Positions 1 to 9,327 of a DNA stretch of 64,000 nucleotides are shown here, one piece after another (position 1 is the stretch's first letter; every line of letters starts with the position of its first letter). The notes below the pieces were generated by a model. The model was not told the DNA's origin, made no database searches, and saw nothing but the letters and a program-made list of their open reading frames with translations. Source of the stretch: Neorhizobium huautlense (GTDB lineage: Bacteria; Pseudomonadota; Alphaproteobacteria; Rhizobiales; Rhizobiaceae); assembly GCF_002968575.1 (NCBI RefSeq), contig NZ_PVBM01000010.1:62001-126000 (forward strand), written 5' to 3'. The position numbers and the translations under genes are program-made.

Positions 1-153
1 CTGGCGGAATCGCCGCTCTGGCTTCGGCTGGGCGCCGCCGGCATCGGTTTTGCCGTCTTCCTGGCGACCGGACGCAAGGTTGCGGTCGGTGTCGCGGTGC
101 CGATGGCGCTCCTGATCGCCGGCCTCTGGTGGACCGGCTTTGGAGGCCGTTAG
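1..153 (+). CDS. C-terminal fragment of a small membrane protein (possibly AzlD-like)
   Basis: The window opens inside a reading frame whose last 50 codons are visible; the stop TAG is at 151-153. The visible part is strongly hydrophobic, with two likely membrane segments separated by a short basic loop (TGRKVAVG), and ends in WWTGFGGR. That pattern resembles the C-terminus of AzlD-type subunits of branched-chain amino acid exporters, but too little is present to be sure. The end overlaps the stop of the convergent HIT gene by four bases. Confidence 0.45.
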   Translation: MAESPLWLRLGAAGIGFAVFLATGRKVAVGVAVPMALLIAGLWWTGFGGR

Positions 154-581
154 TTGCCAAGCTCGCCGATGATCTTTTCGGCATTGGCAGCAAGCACCTC
201 ATTATCCTCCATCTTGCCCGAATGAGGCTTCAGCGCCAGCCCTTCGTAGCGCGGTATGACGTGGAAGTGCAGGTGGTAGACCGTCTGGCCGGATGCCGGT
301 TCGTTAAACTGGATCACCGTGACGCCATCGGCCTCAAAGGCTTCCTTGGCGGCCCTGGCGAGCTTCTGGACGACTGGGATGAGCTTCGAAAGCACCGCCG
401 GATCGGCATCGAGAATGTTGCGGGACGGCGCTTTCGGGATCACCAGCAGGTGACCGGGCGACTGCGGCATGACATCCATGAACGCCAGTGTATCGTCATC
501 CTCATAAATCCGGTGACAAGGGATCTCGCCACGCAGGATCTTTGCGAAGATGTTGTTGGTGTCGTAGATCTGGCCGCTCAT
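150..581 (-). CDS. HIT family (histidine triad) nucleotide hydrolase
   Basis: The 143-residue protein has the typical length of a HIT hydrolase of the HINT branch, which cleaves nucleoside phosphoramidates or related nucleotide conjugates in the cytosol. The histidine triad is intact near the C-terminus as HLHFHVIPR (residues 103-111, H103, H105 and H107). The N-terminal part has the family pattern IFAKILRGEIPCHRIYED and the central SPGHLLVIPK. The gene converges on the membrane protein to its left and lies downstream of the acetyltransferase gene on the same strand (25 bases apart), so cotranscription is possible. The physiological substrate cannot be read from the sequence. Confidence 0.93.
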   Translation of the reverse strand: MSGQIYDTNNIFAKILRGEIPCHRIYEDDDTLAFMDVMPQSPGHLLVIPKAPSRNILDADPAVLSKLIPVVQKLARAAKEAFEADGVTVIQFNEPASGQTVYHLHFHVIPRYEGLALKPHSGKMEDNEVLAANAEKIIGELGN

Positions 582-606
582 CCTGAATTCTCTCCTTGAG
601 TTCTCG

Positions 607-1800
607 TCAATCTTCCTGCTGGCGCTCGCCCTTGCGAAACGGGCTGTGCTCGGACAGATACTCGTTCATGTATTCCACGTCCTGCCGCTCCCGTTCCAGA
701 TAATCGGCAACCGCGCGGCGAAGCCCTGGATGGGCGATATAGTGCATGGAATGAGTGGTGACAGGCAGGTATCCGCGTGCCAGCTTGTGTTCTCCCTGCG
801 CGCCGGCCTCGACCCGTTTGAGGCCCTTGGCGAGCGCAAAGTCGATCGCCTGGTGGTAACAGACCTCGAAATGCAGGAAGGGATGGTCTTCGATGCAGCC
901 CCAATGCCGTCCGTAGAGCGCGTCCCCGCCGATGAAGTTGATCGCGCCGGCGATATATTTGCCCTCGCGCTTGGCCATCACCAGCAGGATGTCATCGGGC
1001 ATGCGCTCACCGACCAGGGAATAGAATGAGCGGGTCAGGTACGGGCGTCCCCATTTGCGGCTGCCCGTGTCCATATAGAAGCTGAAGAACTGGTCCCAGA
1101 TATCCTCGGTGAGGTCGTGGCCCGTCAGCCAGTCGATCGAAATGCCGTTGTCCAATGCCGCACGCCGCTCTTTCCTCAGTGCCTTGCGTTTGCGCGACGC
1201 GAGCGTTTCCAAGAAAGCCTCGTGATCGGCATAACCTTCGTTGATGAAGTGGAATTGCTTGTCCGTCCGGTGCAGGTAGTCAGCGTCCTCAAAGGCGGTG
1301 AGTTGGTTCTCCGGAATGAAGGTGACATGCGCGGACGAAATTCCAAGCTGGCGTGTCACCTCTTGAAGACCGGCTGCAAGCGTCAGCTCCGTCGTATCCC
1401 TGTCAGAACTTTCGGCGACGAGCAGTCGCGGTCCGGTCGCCGGGGTAAAGGGCACCGCGCACTGTAGCTTTGGATAATACCGGCCACCGGCCCGTTCGAA
1501 TGCGTCCGCCCAACCGTGATCGAAGACGTATTCTCCCTGGCTATGGCTTTTGAGATAGCCAGGAACGGCCCCGACCAGCGTGCCCTTGTCGTCCTCCAGG
1601 AGGAGGTGATGGCCTAGCCAGCCGGTCTTGGCGGTGGCGGAGCCTGATTCCTCAAGCGCGGAGAGGAAGGCGTGCGACAGAAAGGGGTTGTAGGGTGTCT
1701 GAGAAGAAGAGGACTTTGAGGTGCCTGAAAGGCGCGACCAGCTTTGCGGGCTGATCGCGCAGAAGGATTTTTCAATGCGGATGGTGAGATTGCCGGTCAT
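607..1800 (-). CDS. FemAB-like GNAT family N-acetyltransferase (DUF482/PF04339 type)
   Basis: The protein (397 residues from the ATG at 1800) resembles the conserved proteobacterial family once called DUF482, now described as peptidoglycan biosynthesis/recognition or GNAT-like proteins with a double acetyltransferase fold. Recognisable stretches are NPFLSHAFLSALEESGSA near the N-terminus and the C-terminal region with GRHWGC, HFEVCYYQ-like HFEVCYHQ and VEAGAQGEHK. The frame stays open upstream to 1848, but that would overlap the next gene, whereas the Met at 1800 starts just after its stop, so I chose 1800. It sits in a same-strand group with GDPD and RidA genes. The substrate is unknown. Confidence 0.85.
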   Translation of the reverse strand: MTGNLTIRIEKSFCAISPQSWSRLSGTSKSSSSQTPYNPFLSHAFLSALEESGSATAKTGWLGHHLLLEDDKGTLVGAVPGYLKSHSQGEYVFDHGWADAFERAGGRYYPKLQCAVPFTPATGPRLLVAESSDRDTTELTLAAGLQEVTRQLGISSAHVTFIPENQLTAFEDADYLHRTDKQFHFINEGYADHEAFLETLASRKRKALRKERRAALDNGISIDWLTGHDLTEDIWDQFFSFYMDTGSRKWGRPYLTRSFYSLVGERMPDDILLVMAKREGKYIAGAINFIGGDALYGRHWGCIEDHPFLHFEVCYHQAIDFALAKGLKRVEAGAQGEHKLARGYLPVTTHSMHYIAHPGLRRAVADYLERERQDVEYMNEYLSEHSPFRKGERQQED

Positions 1801-1810
1801 ATTCTCAAAT

Positions 1811-2542
1811 TTAAGCGGCGGGAGCCTCCCGCGGATCAAAACCTTCAAACGTCATTTGGTCTGCGTATTTATAGGTATGCTCGCGGCCGTTTACATCCCT
1901 TACGGTCCAGGTGATGACGGGAATTCCTGCTTGTCTCTGGGCGGTGATGAACGTGTTCGGCAGATGGGAATAGCGGTAGGAAATGAAATCCAGGCTGAGT
2001 TGCATCGCCTCGTCATGCGCGAAAAATTCCTCCGGTCTGCTGCCTTCGGCAGTGAGGCCGAGCGGATAAGGTGAGCCGGCCCTTTTCAGATCACGCAGGA
2101 TGTGGTGGTCGAAGCTCATCAGAGCGACTTTTCCCCGGTAGCCTTCCAGCACCTCCAGCACCGCTTCTGCAAACCCGTCGTCTTCGCCTTCACCCACGCG
2201 TCCCTTGATCTCGATGACCAGCGGCACCCGTCCGGCTACCAGGTCGAGCATCTGCTTCAGCGTCGGAATTTTGTCCTTCGTGCCGCCGACGGCAAGCATT
2301 CCTAGCTCGGCCGATGTCCGTTCCCGCACATCGCCCTTGATTCCGCAGAGGCGTTCCAGGTCGTGGTCGTGAAAGATCACCGGCACGCTGTCCGCGGCGA
2401 GCTGAACGTCGCATTCGATTGCGAAACCGGCTTCGGCGGCGCGCTCGAAGGCCGAAAGCGTATTCTCCCAAATCTGCTGGTTCATGTCATGATAGCCGCG
2501 ATGGGCGACGGGAAGGTCCTTGATCCAGGAAACGGCGCTCAT
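1811..2542 (-). CDS. Glycerophosphodiester phosphodiesterase
   Basis: The 243-residue protein is a cytosolic GDPD (UgpQ-like) enzyme that hydrolyses glycerophosphodiesters to glycerol-3-phosphate and an alcohol, as in phospholipid turnover. The active-site set is visible: HRG at residues 14-16, ENT at 27-29, E43 and D45 in IECDVQ, and the HD pair at 58-59. A conserved VPLVIEIKGR stretch follows in the barrel. No signal peptide is seen. The start overlaps the end of the RidA gene by four bases, indicating translational coupling. Specificity for one head group cannot be inferred. Confidence 0.93.
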   Translation of the reverse strand: MSAVSWIKDLPVAHRGYHDMNQQIWENTLSAFERAAEAGFAIECDVQLAADSVPVIFHDHDLERLCGIKGDVRERTSAELGMLAVGGTKDKIPTLKQMLDLVAGRVPLVIEIKGRVGEGEDDGFAEAVLEVLEGYRGKVALMSFDHHILRDLKRAGSPYPLGLTAEGSRPEEFFAHDEAMQLSLDFISYRYSHLPNTFITAQRQAGIPVITWTVRDVNGREHTYKYADQMTFEGFDPREAPAA

Positions 2543-3009
2543 GCTTCGATCTCTATGATGGCGTCGACTTCGACGGAGGCATTCAGCGGCAGGGCGGCCA
2601 TGCCGACGGCGGCGCGGGCATGTTTGCCTGCTTCACCGAGAACATTGGCGATGAGGTTGGAAGCGCCGTTCATGACGAGATGCTGTTCCACGAAATCCGG
2701 GGTGGAGGCGATGAAACCGTTGAGCTTGAGAATGCGGCGGATTTTGCCGAGGTCGCCGCCGAGGGCCGCCTTCGCCTGGGCGAGGATGTTGATGGCGCAG
2801 AGTTCGGCGGCCCGCTGTGCAGTCGGCACGTCCACGTCGCGGCCGACGAGACCGGTCACCGCCACTTTGCCGCCTTCGATGGGCAGTTGGCCTGAAAGAT
2901 AAAGCGTATTTCCGCTAATCGTATAAGGCACATAATTGGCCGCAGGCGCCGCGGCTACGGGGAGAGTGATTCCCAGTTCCTTCAAGCGGCCTTCGATGGC
3001 TTCGGTCAT
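2539..3009 (-). CDS. RidA family protein
   Basis: The 156-residue protein belongs to the YjgF/YER057c/UK114 (RidA) family, whose characterised members hydrolyse reactive enamine/imine intermediates released by PLP enzymes. Visible family motifs are LYLSGQLP (residues 37-43) and the C-terminal ARAAVGMAALPLNASVEVDA, which includes the arginine that binds carboxylates in active members. It is longer than classical RidA (about 130 residues) because of an N-terminal extension, matching a subgroup common in alphaproteobacteria whose substrate is less certain. It is the first gene of the minus-strand group and diverges from the EipB gene. Confidence 0.9.
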   Translation of the reverse strand: MTEAIEGRLKELGITLPVAAAPAANYVPYTISGNTLYLSGQLPIEGGKVAVTGLVGRDVDVPTAQRAAELCAINILAQAKAALGGDLGKIRRILKLNGFIASTPDFVEQHLVMNGASNLIANVLGEAGKHARAAVGMAALPLNASVEVDAIIEIEA

Positions 3010-3118
3010 TTTCGACTCCCGTTTTGTTGTAAATTCTTCAAAAATCTTGCATCAAGGCCATAACCTCAACCCATGGCGTTCTTATAACACCCGGACTGAG
3101 TCCAACAGGAGATTGTGA

Positions 3119-3964
3119 ATGTTGCGCATAAGCCTAAGGGTGATCCTTGCCGGCGGCGTCAGCCTTGTGGCTTGCGCTTCCGCGGACGCCAACACCGATA
3201 GCGCCTCCCGCGCATTGGTGCCGCATCGCGCAATTTACGACCTGAAGCTCAAGGACGCCTCGGAACGCTCCGGCATCGAAGGCATGGTCGGGCGGATGGT
3301 CTACGAGTTCACCGGCTCGCCCTGTACCGGTTTCTCGACCAACTTCCGGCTCGTCACAAAGATCAATACGGGAGAGGAGACGCGGCTCAGCGACCAGCAG
3401 ACCACGACTTTCGAGGACATGGCCGCCCGCCAGTTCCATTTCGAGACCAAGTCCTTCACCGACGAGCAGCTCGACAAGCAGATCAGTGGTGAGGCGAGCG
3501 TGGCGGAAAACGGCGTGAAGGTGGAAATCACCCAACCGGACGGCCGCGAAGTTGATCTGCCGGCGAGCGTCTTTCCGACCGGCCATATGCTGGACGTCAT
3601 CCAGAATGCCAAGGACGGCAAGAATTTCTTCGAAGCGCGCGTCTTCGACGGTTCCGAGGACGGCGACCAGGCACTGCTCACGACGACCGTCATCGGCAAG
3701 CAGCAGGAGCCGGAAAAAGGTGACGTCGACGCCGACAAAGCCGGCGAATTTTCCCGGGCGCCGTTCTGGCCGGTGACGATCGCCTATTTCAACGAAACGG
3801 CCCAGGGCGATCCGACACCCGTCTACAATATGTCGTTCAAGCTCTATGAAAACGGCGTCACCCGCGATCTGACCATGGAGTATGGCGACTTCGTCCTGTC
3901 GGGCAGCCTCACCCGGTTGGAGCTTCTGAAACAGCAGGATCCGTGCCCGGCGCCGGCAAAGTGA
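3119..3964 (+). CDS. eipB: EipB family cell envelope integrity protein (DUF1849)
   Basis: The 281-residue protein starts with a signal peptide (basic start, hydrophobic core, cut near ASADA) and so is periplasmic. It matches the DUF1849 family, named EipB after the Brucella protein that supports envelope integrity. VPHRAIYDLKL follows the signal sequence. The two cysteines that form the conserved disulfide are present, C69 in GSPCTGF and C276 in DPCPAP near the C-terminus. The gene is alone between the divergent RidA gene and rpsB and probably has its own promoter in the 109-base gap upstream. The molecular activity of the family is not settled; a spiral beta-barrel ligand-binding fold is known for the Brucella protein. 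Confidence 0.9.
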   Translation: MLRISLRVILAGGVSLVACASADANTDSASRALVPHRAIYDLKLKDASERSGIEGMVGRMVYEFTGSPCTGFSTNFRLVTKINTGEETRLSDQQTTTFEDMAARQFHFETKSFTDEQLDKQISGEASVAENGVKVEITQPDGREVDLPASVFPTGHMLDVIQNAKDGKNFFEARVFDGSEDGDQALLTTTVIGKQQEPEKGDVDADKAGEFSRAPFWPVTIAYFNETAQGDPTPVYNMSFKLYENGVTRDLTMEYGDFVLSGSLTRLELLKQQDPCPAPAK

Positions 3965-4022
3965 TCTGATCTTACCGTTAGGGCCCGGTTCGATGATGAT
4001 CCGAGGCTTTTTTGCCGATACC

Positions 4023-4051
4023 CTTGCTTTTGCGCCAAATCGCATGTATGG
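4023..4051 (+). promoter_or_regulatory. Possible promoter upstream of rpsB
   Basis: CTTGCT at 4023-4028 is followed after 17 bases by GTATGG, a loose match to the rhizobial housekeeping promoter pattern (CTTGAC, 17 bases, CTATAT). It would leave a leader of about 120 bases before the rpsB start. This is a pattern match only. Confidence 0.25.
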
Positions 4052-4176
4052 GCACCGGCATTCCACACGTAAGGCATGGGATCGTCCGGGAGAAATCCGG
4101 GCTTTTCCGCCGGTGGCATTCCCGAAGGGTTTGCTGTTCGCCTTGCGGAGGTTCAACCGGAAAAGGAGAAAAAGGC

Positions 4177-4944
4177 ATGGCATTGCCTGATTTCAGCATG
4201 CGCCAGCTTCTGGAAGCTGGTGTTCACTTCGGCCACCAGACCCATCGCTGGAACCCGAAGATGAAGCCGTATATTTTCGGCGATCGCAACAATATCCATA
4301 TCATCGACTTGGCTCAGACCGTTCCGATGCTGTCGCGCGCCCTGCAGGTCGTGTCCGACACCGTCGCTCGCGGCGGCCGCGTCCTGTTCGTCGGCACCAA
4401 GCGCCAGGCTTCGGAACTCATCGCTGATTCCGCCAAGCGTTCGGCTCAGTATTACGTCAACTCCCGCTGGCTCGGCGGCATGATGACGAACTGGAAGACC
4501 ATTTCGAACTCGATCCAGCGTCTGCGCAAGCTCGACGAGATCCTCGGTTCGGAAGCTTCGGGCTTCACCAAGAAGGAGCGCCTGAACCTCGAGCGCGAAC
4601 GCGAGAAGCTGGAAAAGGCTCTCGGCGGTATCCGCGACATGGGCGGCGTTCCGGATCTGATGTTCATCATCGACACCAACAAGGAAAAGATCGCCATCGA
4701 CGAAGCGAAGCGCCTGGGCATCCCGGTCGTCGCCATCATCGACTCCAACTGCGATCCGGACCTCATCGACTATCCGATCCCGGGCAATGACGACGCTTCG
4801 CGTGCCGTCGCTCTTTATTGCGACCTGATCGCTCGCGCCGCCATCGACGGTATCGCCCGTCAGCAGGGCGCCTCGGGCCGTGACATCGGCGCATCCGCTG
4901 AAGCTCCGATCGAGCCGGCGCTCGAAGGCGAAGCCGAAGCCTAA
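4177..4944 (+). CDS. rpsB: 30S ribosomal protein S2
   Basis: The 255-residue product is the small-subunit protein S2. The start is the ATG at 4177 ([20 protein letters not shown]), preceded by a strong ribosome-binding site AAAAGGAGA at 4161-4169; the frame extends upstream only as an unused open stretch. The typical motifs [17 protein letters not shown] and FVGTKRQA are present, along with [12 protein letters not shown] and the C-terminal [10 protein letters not shown], and the acidic/alanine tail is usual for alphaproteobacteria. It is followed by tsf, the classic rpsB-tsf pair, separated here by about 250 bases containing a hairpin. Confidence 0.98.
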   Translation: MALPDFSMRQLLEAGVHFGHQTHRWNPKMKPYIFGDRNNIHIIDLAQTVPMLSRALQVVSDTVARGGRVLFVGTKRQASELIADSAKRSAQYYVNSRWLGGMMTNWKTISNSIQRLRKLDEILGSEASGFTKKERLNLEREREKLEKALGGIRDMGGVPDLMFIIDTNKEKIAIDEAKRLGIPVVAIIDSNCDPDLIDYPIPGNDDASRAVALYCDLIARAAIDGIARQQGASGRDIGASAEAPIEPALEGEAEA

Positions 4945-4990
4945 GGCTTGCCTGGAGCGGTGACTGCCGCTCTGCTGTACGAGTTCGACC

Positions 4991-5020
4991 GAGGCCAGAG
5001 ATACCGCTATCCCTGGCCTC
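4991..5020 (+). repeat. Hairpin between rpsB and tsf (possible attenuator)
   Basis: GAGGCCAG at 4991-4998 pairs with CTGGCCTC at 5013-5020, and GATA/TATC extends the stem inside after one mismatch, leaving a CCGC loop. The next bases are AGTCGTTTAAG, with no strong U-run. In other bacteria a partial terminator between rpsB and tsf tunes their ratio; whether this one does so is inference. Confidence 0.5.
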
Positions 5021-5195
5021 AGTCGTTTAAGATCAAGACGATGGTCTCCGCCGGCCTTGCGCCAATCGTTGAGACAATCTCTGCCGTGATGTCCTTCATC
5101 ACGCTGTCATACTTCCGGGTACATTCGTCCCAAAACTTTGGTGTCGCCGACGGTTTTCCGGCAATACCCAACTTAAACCGACAAGAGGCATGAAA

Positions 5196-6122
5196 ATGGC
5201 TGAAATCACCGCTGCATTGGTCAAGGAACTGCGCGAAAAGTCTGGCGCAGGCATGATGGACTGCAAGAAGGCGCTTGCTGAAACCAACGGCGACATCGAA
5301 GCAGCGATCGACTGGCTGCGCGCTAAGGGCATTGCAAAGGCCGACAAGAAGTCCGGCCGCACCGCTGCCGAAGGTCTGATCGGCGTTGCCAGCGCTGGCA
5401 CCAAGGCAGTCGTCGTCGAAATCAATTCCGAAACCGACTTCGTGGCCCGCAACGATGCCTTCCAGACCATGGTTCGCAGCGTTGCCGACGTAGCACTCGG
5501 CACCAACGGCGCGGTTGATGCCGTCGGCGCGGCAACCGTTCCGGCGACCGGCAAGTCGGTCACCGACACCATCAAGGACGCGGTTGCTACCATCGGCGAA
5601 AACATGAGCCTGCGCCGTTCGGCACTGCTCTCGGTCGAGGACGGCGTTGTGGCGACCTATATCCACAATGCTGCTGCCGATCGCGTCGGCAAGCTGGGTG
5701 TTCTGGTGGCCTTGAAGTCGACCGGCAATAAGGACGCGCTGAACGCAATCGGCCGTCAGGTTGCCATGCACATCGCTGCGACCAATCCGCTGGCAATTCG
5801 CCCGGAAGAAGTCGATGCCGCTGTAGCCGAGCGCGAACGGAACGTCTTTATCGAGCAGTCCCGCGCCTCCGGCAAGCCGGACAACATCATCGAGAAGATG
5901 GTCGAAGGCCGCATGCGCAAGTTCTTCGAAGAAGTCGCTCTTCTTTCGCAGGCTTTCGTCATCAATCCTGACCTCACCGTCGGCGCCGCCGTGAAGGCTG
6001 CCGAAAAGGAAGTCGGCGCTCCGATCGAAGTAACCGGCATGGCCCGCTTGCTGCTCGGCGAAGGCGTCGAAAAGGAAGAGACGGATTTCGCGGCGGAAGT
6101 CGCGGCAGTCGCCAAGGGCTGA
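5196..6122 (+). CDS. tsf: Elongation factor Ts
   Basis: EF-Ts is the cytosolic guanine nucleotide exchange factor that recycles EF-Tu. The product is 308 residues from the second ATG ([20 protein letters not shown]). I prefer 5196 over the ATG at 5190 because AAGAGG at 5183-5188 is properly spaced only from 5196. The N-terminal UBA-like domain with [11 protein letters not shown], the nearby [15 protein letters not shown], and the core motif ETDFVARN that contacts EF-Tu are all present. The length and two-subdomain core are normal for proteobacteria. The gene follows rpsB and precedes pyrH. Confidence 0.98.
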   Translation: MAEITAALVKELREKSGAGMMDCKKALAETNGDIEAAIDWLRAKGIAKADKKSGRTAAEGLIGVASAGTKAVVVEINSETDFVARNDAFQTMVRSVADVALGTNGAVDAVGAATVPATGKSVTDTIKDAVATIGENMSLRRSALLSVEDGVVATYIHNAAADRVGKLGVLVALKSTGNKDALNAIGRQVAMHIAATNPLAIRPEEVDAAVAERERNVFIEQSRASGKPDNIIEKMVEGRMRKFFEEVALLSQAFVINPDLTVGAAVKAAEKEVGAPIEVTGMARLLLGEGVEKEETDFAAEVAAVAKG

Positions 6123-6246
6123 TATCCGCCGATAGACGTCGGGAGCGCCTTTGCGGCCTGCCGGAGCATCGGGAAAACAAGGAGATAAGGTCGCTTGTCA
6201 ATTCGGTGAAAAGATGAGCGGCCGTCTCTAAAGCGATTAAAAACGG

Positions 6247-6276
6247 AAGGGCACTGGGTGACAAGCCGGTGCCCTT
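6247..6276 (+). terminator. Hairpin between tsf and pyrH
   Basis: AAGGGCAC at 6247-6254 pairs with GTGCCCTT at 6269-6276, with a further GG/CC pair inside the 14-base loop. It lies 125 bases after the tsf stop and 59 before pyrH. There is no U-run after it, so it may be a weak terminator or a processing/attenuation element. Confidence 0.45.
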
Positions 6277-6334
6277 CGTGTATCCGCAAGCCGTTTGTGT
6301 TCTCCGCAGGCCGTTTTCATTTCAAGGAGCCTTC

Positions 6335-7057
6335 ATGTCGCCCAAGCCAATCTATAAGCGCGTATTGCTCAAGGCCTCCGGAGAAGCCCTGATGGGCAGC
6401 CAAGGGTTCGGGATCGACGTTAATGTCGCCGATCGCATTGCTTCGGATATCGCCGAAGCCTGCGCCATGGGCGTAGAGGTCGGTGTGGTCGTCGGCGGCG
6501 GCAATATCTTTCGGGGCGTTGCCGTGGCGTCCAAGGGCGGTGACCGGGTGACCGGCGACCACATGGGCATGCTGGCGACGATCATCAACGCTCTTGCGCT
6601 GGCCACGTCCCTTCGCAAGCTGGACGTCGAGACCGTTGTCCTGTCGGCGATCTCGATGCCGGAAATCTGCGAGAGCTTTTCGCAGCGGCGCGCCGTGCAC
6701 CACATGGCCCAGGGCAGGGTGGTCATCTTCGCCGGCGGCACGGGAAACCCCTTTTTCACCACCGATTCGGCTGCGGCACTGCGCGCCGCGGAAATCGGCG
6801 CCGAGGCCATCTTCAAAGGCACGCAGGTCGACGGCATCTATTCGGCCGATCCGAAAAAGGATCCGGCGGCGACCCGTTTCGAGACATTGACCCACGGCGA
6901 GGTGCTCGGCAAGGGATTGGCGGTGATGGACGTGGCGGCGGTCGCGCTTGCCCGCGAAAACTCCATCCCGATCATCGTGTTCTCGATCCACGAGAAGGGC
7001 GGTTTCGCTCAAATCTTGACCGGCGGCGGCCGCAAGACCATCGTAACGGACAACTGA
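6335..7057 (+). CDS. pyrH: UMP kinase
   Basis: The 240-residue enzyme phosphorylates UMP to UDP and belongs to the amino acid kinase family, forming hexamers in the cytosol. The start at 6335 (MSPKPIYKRVLLKASGEAL) has AAGGAG at 6324-6329; a longer GTG frame from 6269 lacks support. Typical motifs are KASGEALMG, VGGGNIFRG, the MLATIINALAL segment and GGTGNPFFTTD, which contribute to the nucleotide sites. It stands between tsf and frr as in most proteobacteria, linking pyrimidine nucleotide supply to the translation gene cluster. Confidence 0.98.
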   Translation: MSPKPIYKRVLLKASGEALMGSQGFGIDVNVADRIASDIAEACAMGVEVGVVVGGGNIFRGVAVASKGGDRVTGDHMGMLATIINALALATSLRKLDVETVVLSAISMPEICESFSQRRAVHHMAQGRVVIFAGGTGNPFFTTDSAAALRAAEIGAEAIFKGTQVDGIYSADPKKDPAATRFETLTHGEVLGKGLAVMDVAAVALARENSIPIIVFSIHEKGGFAQILTGGGRKTIVTDN

Positions 7058-7102
7058 GGCGCGGCGCTGAAGGCCGCCAGATAATGATACGGGAGTAGAC
7101 GG

Positions 7103-7663
7103 ATGAGTGGAGCAGTTGATCTCAACGACATCAAGCGCCGGATGGACGGCGCCATTGCCGCTTTCAAGAGCGATATCGCATCGCTCAGGACCGGCCGGGC
7201 CTCGGCCAACATTCTCGATCCGGTGACGGTCGAAGCCTATGGCTCGCGCGTGCCGCTCAACCAGGTGGCCAACATCACCGTGCCGGAGCCGCGAATGCTG
7301 GGCGTGTCTATCTGGGACAAGTCCATGGTCAACGCCGTCGATCGCGCGATCCGCGAATCGCATCTCGGTCTCAACCCGATCGTCGACGGGCAGAATCTGC
7401 GCATTCCGCTTCCGGAACTCAACGAAGAGCGCCGTAAGTCGCTGGTCAAGGTCGCGCATGATTATGCCGAAAAAGCCAAGGTCGCGATCCGCCACGTACG
7501 GCGTGACGGGATGGACGGCCTGAAAAAGGCCGAAAAGGACGGCGTAATCGGTCAGGACGACAGCCGGTCGCAGTCGGAAAAGGTGCAGAAGATGACGGAC
7601 GATACGATTTCCGAAGTCGACCGCTTGCTTGCCGACAAAGAAAAGGAAATCATGCAGGTCTAG
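7103..7663 (+). CDS. frr: Ribosome recycling factor
   Basis: The 186-residue product has the standard length of RRF, which with EF-G splits the post-termination ribosome. It shows the family motifs [29 protein letters not shown] and the C-terminal [19 protein letters not shown] purine-rich GGGAGTAGACGG precedes the ATG. It is 45 bases downstream of pyrH and 51 bases upstream of uppS, so the three genes are probably cotranscribed. Confidence 0.98.
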   Translation: MSGAVDLNDIKRRMDGAIAAFKSDIASLRTGRASANILDPVTVEAYGSRVPLNQVANITVPEPRMLGVSIWDKSMVNAVDRAIRESHLGLNPIVDGQNLRIPLPELNEERRKSLVKVAHDYAEKAKVAIRHVRRDGMDGLKKAEKDGVIGQDDSRSQSEKVQKMTDDTISEVDRLLADKEKEIMQV

Positions 7664-7714
7664 CGCAGGCGTCTCTTGAGCCTGATCTTGGCCGCTAAAG
7701 GACCCGCATCAAAT

Positions 7715-8458
7715 ATGGCGAATCCCGAACTTGCGATCATTCCTCAACACGTTGCGATCATCATGGATGGCAACGGCCGCTGGGCAAACAAGCGTGGGCT
7801 TCCCCGTACGATCGGTCACAGCAAAGGCGTGGAGGCGGTTCGGGAATCGGTGCGTGCCGCTGGCGAGGCGGGCGTCAAATATCTGACGCTTTTTGCTTTT
7901 TCTTCGGAGAACTGGAGCCGCCCCCATTCGGAGGTGAACGATCTCCTTGGTCTTCTCAGGCGTTTCATCCGTCGTGATCTGGCGGAACTTCACCGTGAAA
8001 ATGTACGTATCAGGGTGATCGGCGATCGAGACAACCTGCGAGGCGACATCCTGCCCTTGTTGGTGGAGGCCGAGGAGACGACGCGACACAACACCGCTCT
8101 GACGCTGGTGATCGCTTTCAACTACGGCGCCAGAGACGAGATCGTCAGAGCCGTCGTAAAACTCGCCCGTGATGTCGAGGCGGGCGTTCTGAAGGCCTCG
8201 GACATCGACGCCGACATGATCAGCAGGAATTTGGACACCGCCGACATTCCGGATCCCGATCTTATTATACGCACAAGCGGCGAGGAGCGGTTGTCGAACT
8301 TTCTGCTGTGGCAGGCCGCCTATTCGGAACTGGTGTTCCTGCCGGACTACTGGCCGGATTTCGATCGGAATCTGTTTTTTGACGCATTGAAGGTTTTTGC
8401 GTCCCGCGACCGCCGTTTTGGCGGTCTGTCGAGCAAGACGGCCGCGGTGGTTGGCTGA
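7715..8458 (+). CDS. uppS: Isoprenyl transferase (undecaprenyl diphosphate synthase)
   Basis: The product (247 residues from the ATG at 7715; AAAGGA at 7697-7702) is a cis-prenyltransferase that elongates farnesyl diphosphate to the C55 carrier used for peptidoglycan and O-antigen. The catalytic region [14 protein letters not shown] and the nearby GHSKG are clear, as are FSSENWSRP and the C-terminal [20 protein letters not shown]. An in-frame TTG at 7676 gives an unconvincing longer form. The stop overlaps the cdsA start by one base (TGATG), implying coupled translation. In this cluster dxr, which E. coli has beside uppS, is missing. Confidence 0.97.
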   Translation: MANPELAIIPQHVAIIMDGNGRWANKRGLPRTIGHSKGVEAVRESVRAAGEAGVKYLTLFAFSSENWSRPHSEVNDLLGLLRRFIRRDLAELHRENVRIRVIGDRDNLRGDILPLLVEAEETTRHNTALTLVIAFNYGARDEIVRAVVKLARDVEAGVLKASDIDADMISRNLDTADIPDPDLIIRTSGEERLSNFLLWQAAYSELVFLPDYWPDFDRNLFFDALKVFASRDRRFGGLSSKTAAVVG

Positions 8459-9291
8459 TGAGCAGTGAACTCAGGCTTCGGATCATCTCCGCTCTGATTC
8501 TGGCGGCGATCGTGCTGGCGGCAACATGGTTCGGTGGCTTTTCCTTCCGCCTCGTCGCTGCCGTGATGGCTGTCCTGATCTATTACGAGTGGTCGACGAT
8601 TACCAGGCTCGATGAACGGGATTTTCACACCAATGCCTTCAGCTGGGTCGCCGTTCTGCTGATCGCGGTCAATATCGTCTTCGGAGAGAAGGATCTGGCG
8701 ATTCCGCTGCTTGGCGGGTCAGTCATCACCGCCATTCTTCTGGTTCTGTGGCGCAAGGGTAGCTGGTGGTCGCCGGGCGGCATCGTCTATGCAGGATTGA
8801 GTGGCATTTCGCTTTCGGCAATCCGGGCGGACGACCAGGCCGGATTCGTGGCGACGATCTTTATTTTCGCCGTCGTCTGGGCAACCGATATCCTGGCCTA
8901 TTTCGTCGGTCGGGCACTCAAGGGTCCGAAGCTGGCCCCAAAAATCTCGCCGGGAAAAACGTGGTCCGGCGCGATCGGCGGCACCATTGCCGGCGTTGTT
9001 GCGAGTTCGGCGGTGACCTTGGCTGTCTTTTCCCGCCTGTCCTTTTGGACCGTCGTCATCGCCTTCGCGTTGTCGGTGGCAAGCCAGGTCGGAGATCTTT
9101 TCGAATCGTTCATCAAGCGCCGGTTCGGCGTCAAGGATTCCAGCCATCTCATTCCCGGGCATGGCGGCGTCATGGATCGGGTGGATGGCCTCGTTTTTGC
9201 CTGTTTCGCGGCGTTTCTGCTAACTCTTGTCTATACGGCCGCTACAGGCCATCTTGATATACCGGTGGCTGGTTTTCTTTTCGGGCTTTGA
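8458..9291 (+). CDS. cdsA: Phosphatidate cytidylyltransferase
   Basis: The 277-residue integral membrane enzyme makes CDP-diacylglycerol from phosphatidate and CTP, the branch point of phospholipid synthesis. The sequence is a series of hydrophobic segments, and the C-terminal signature of the family is intact: SFIKRRFGVKDSS followed by IPGHGGVMDRVDG, which carries the metal- and substrate-binding acidic residues. It is translationally coupled to uppS and followed 36 bases later by rseP, all envelope genes. Confidence 0.96.
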   Translation: MSSELRLRIISALILAAIVLAATWFGGFSFRLVAAVMAVLIYYEWSTITRLDERDFHTNAFSWVAVLLIAVNIVFGEKDLAIPLLGGSVITAILLVLWRKGSWWSPGGIVYAGLSGISLSAIRADDQAGFVATIFIFAVVWATDILAYFVGRALKGPKLAPKISPGKTWSGAIGGTIAGVVASSAVTLAVFSRLSFWTVVIAFALSVASQVGDLFESFIKRRFGVKDSSHLIPGHGGVMDRVDGLVFACFAAFLLTLVYTAATGHLDIPVAGFLFGL

Positions 9292-9327
9292 GACCTCGCC
9301 GCCATCGCATTTGAAACGGAAACTTTG

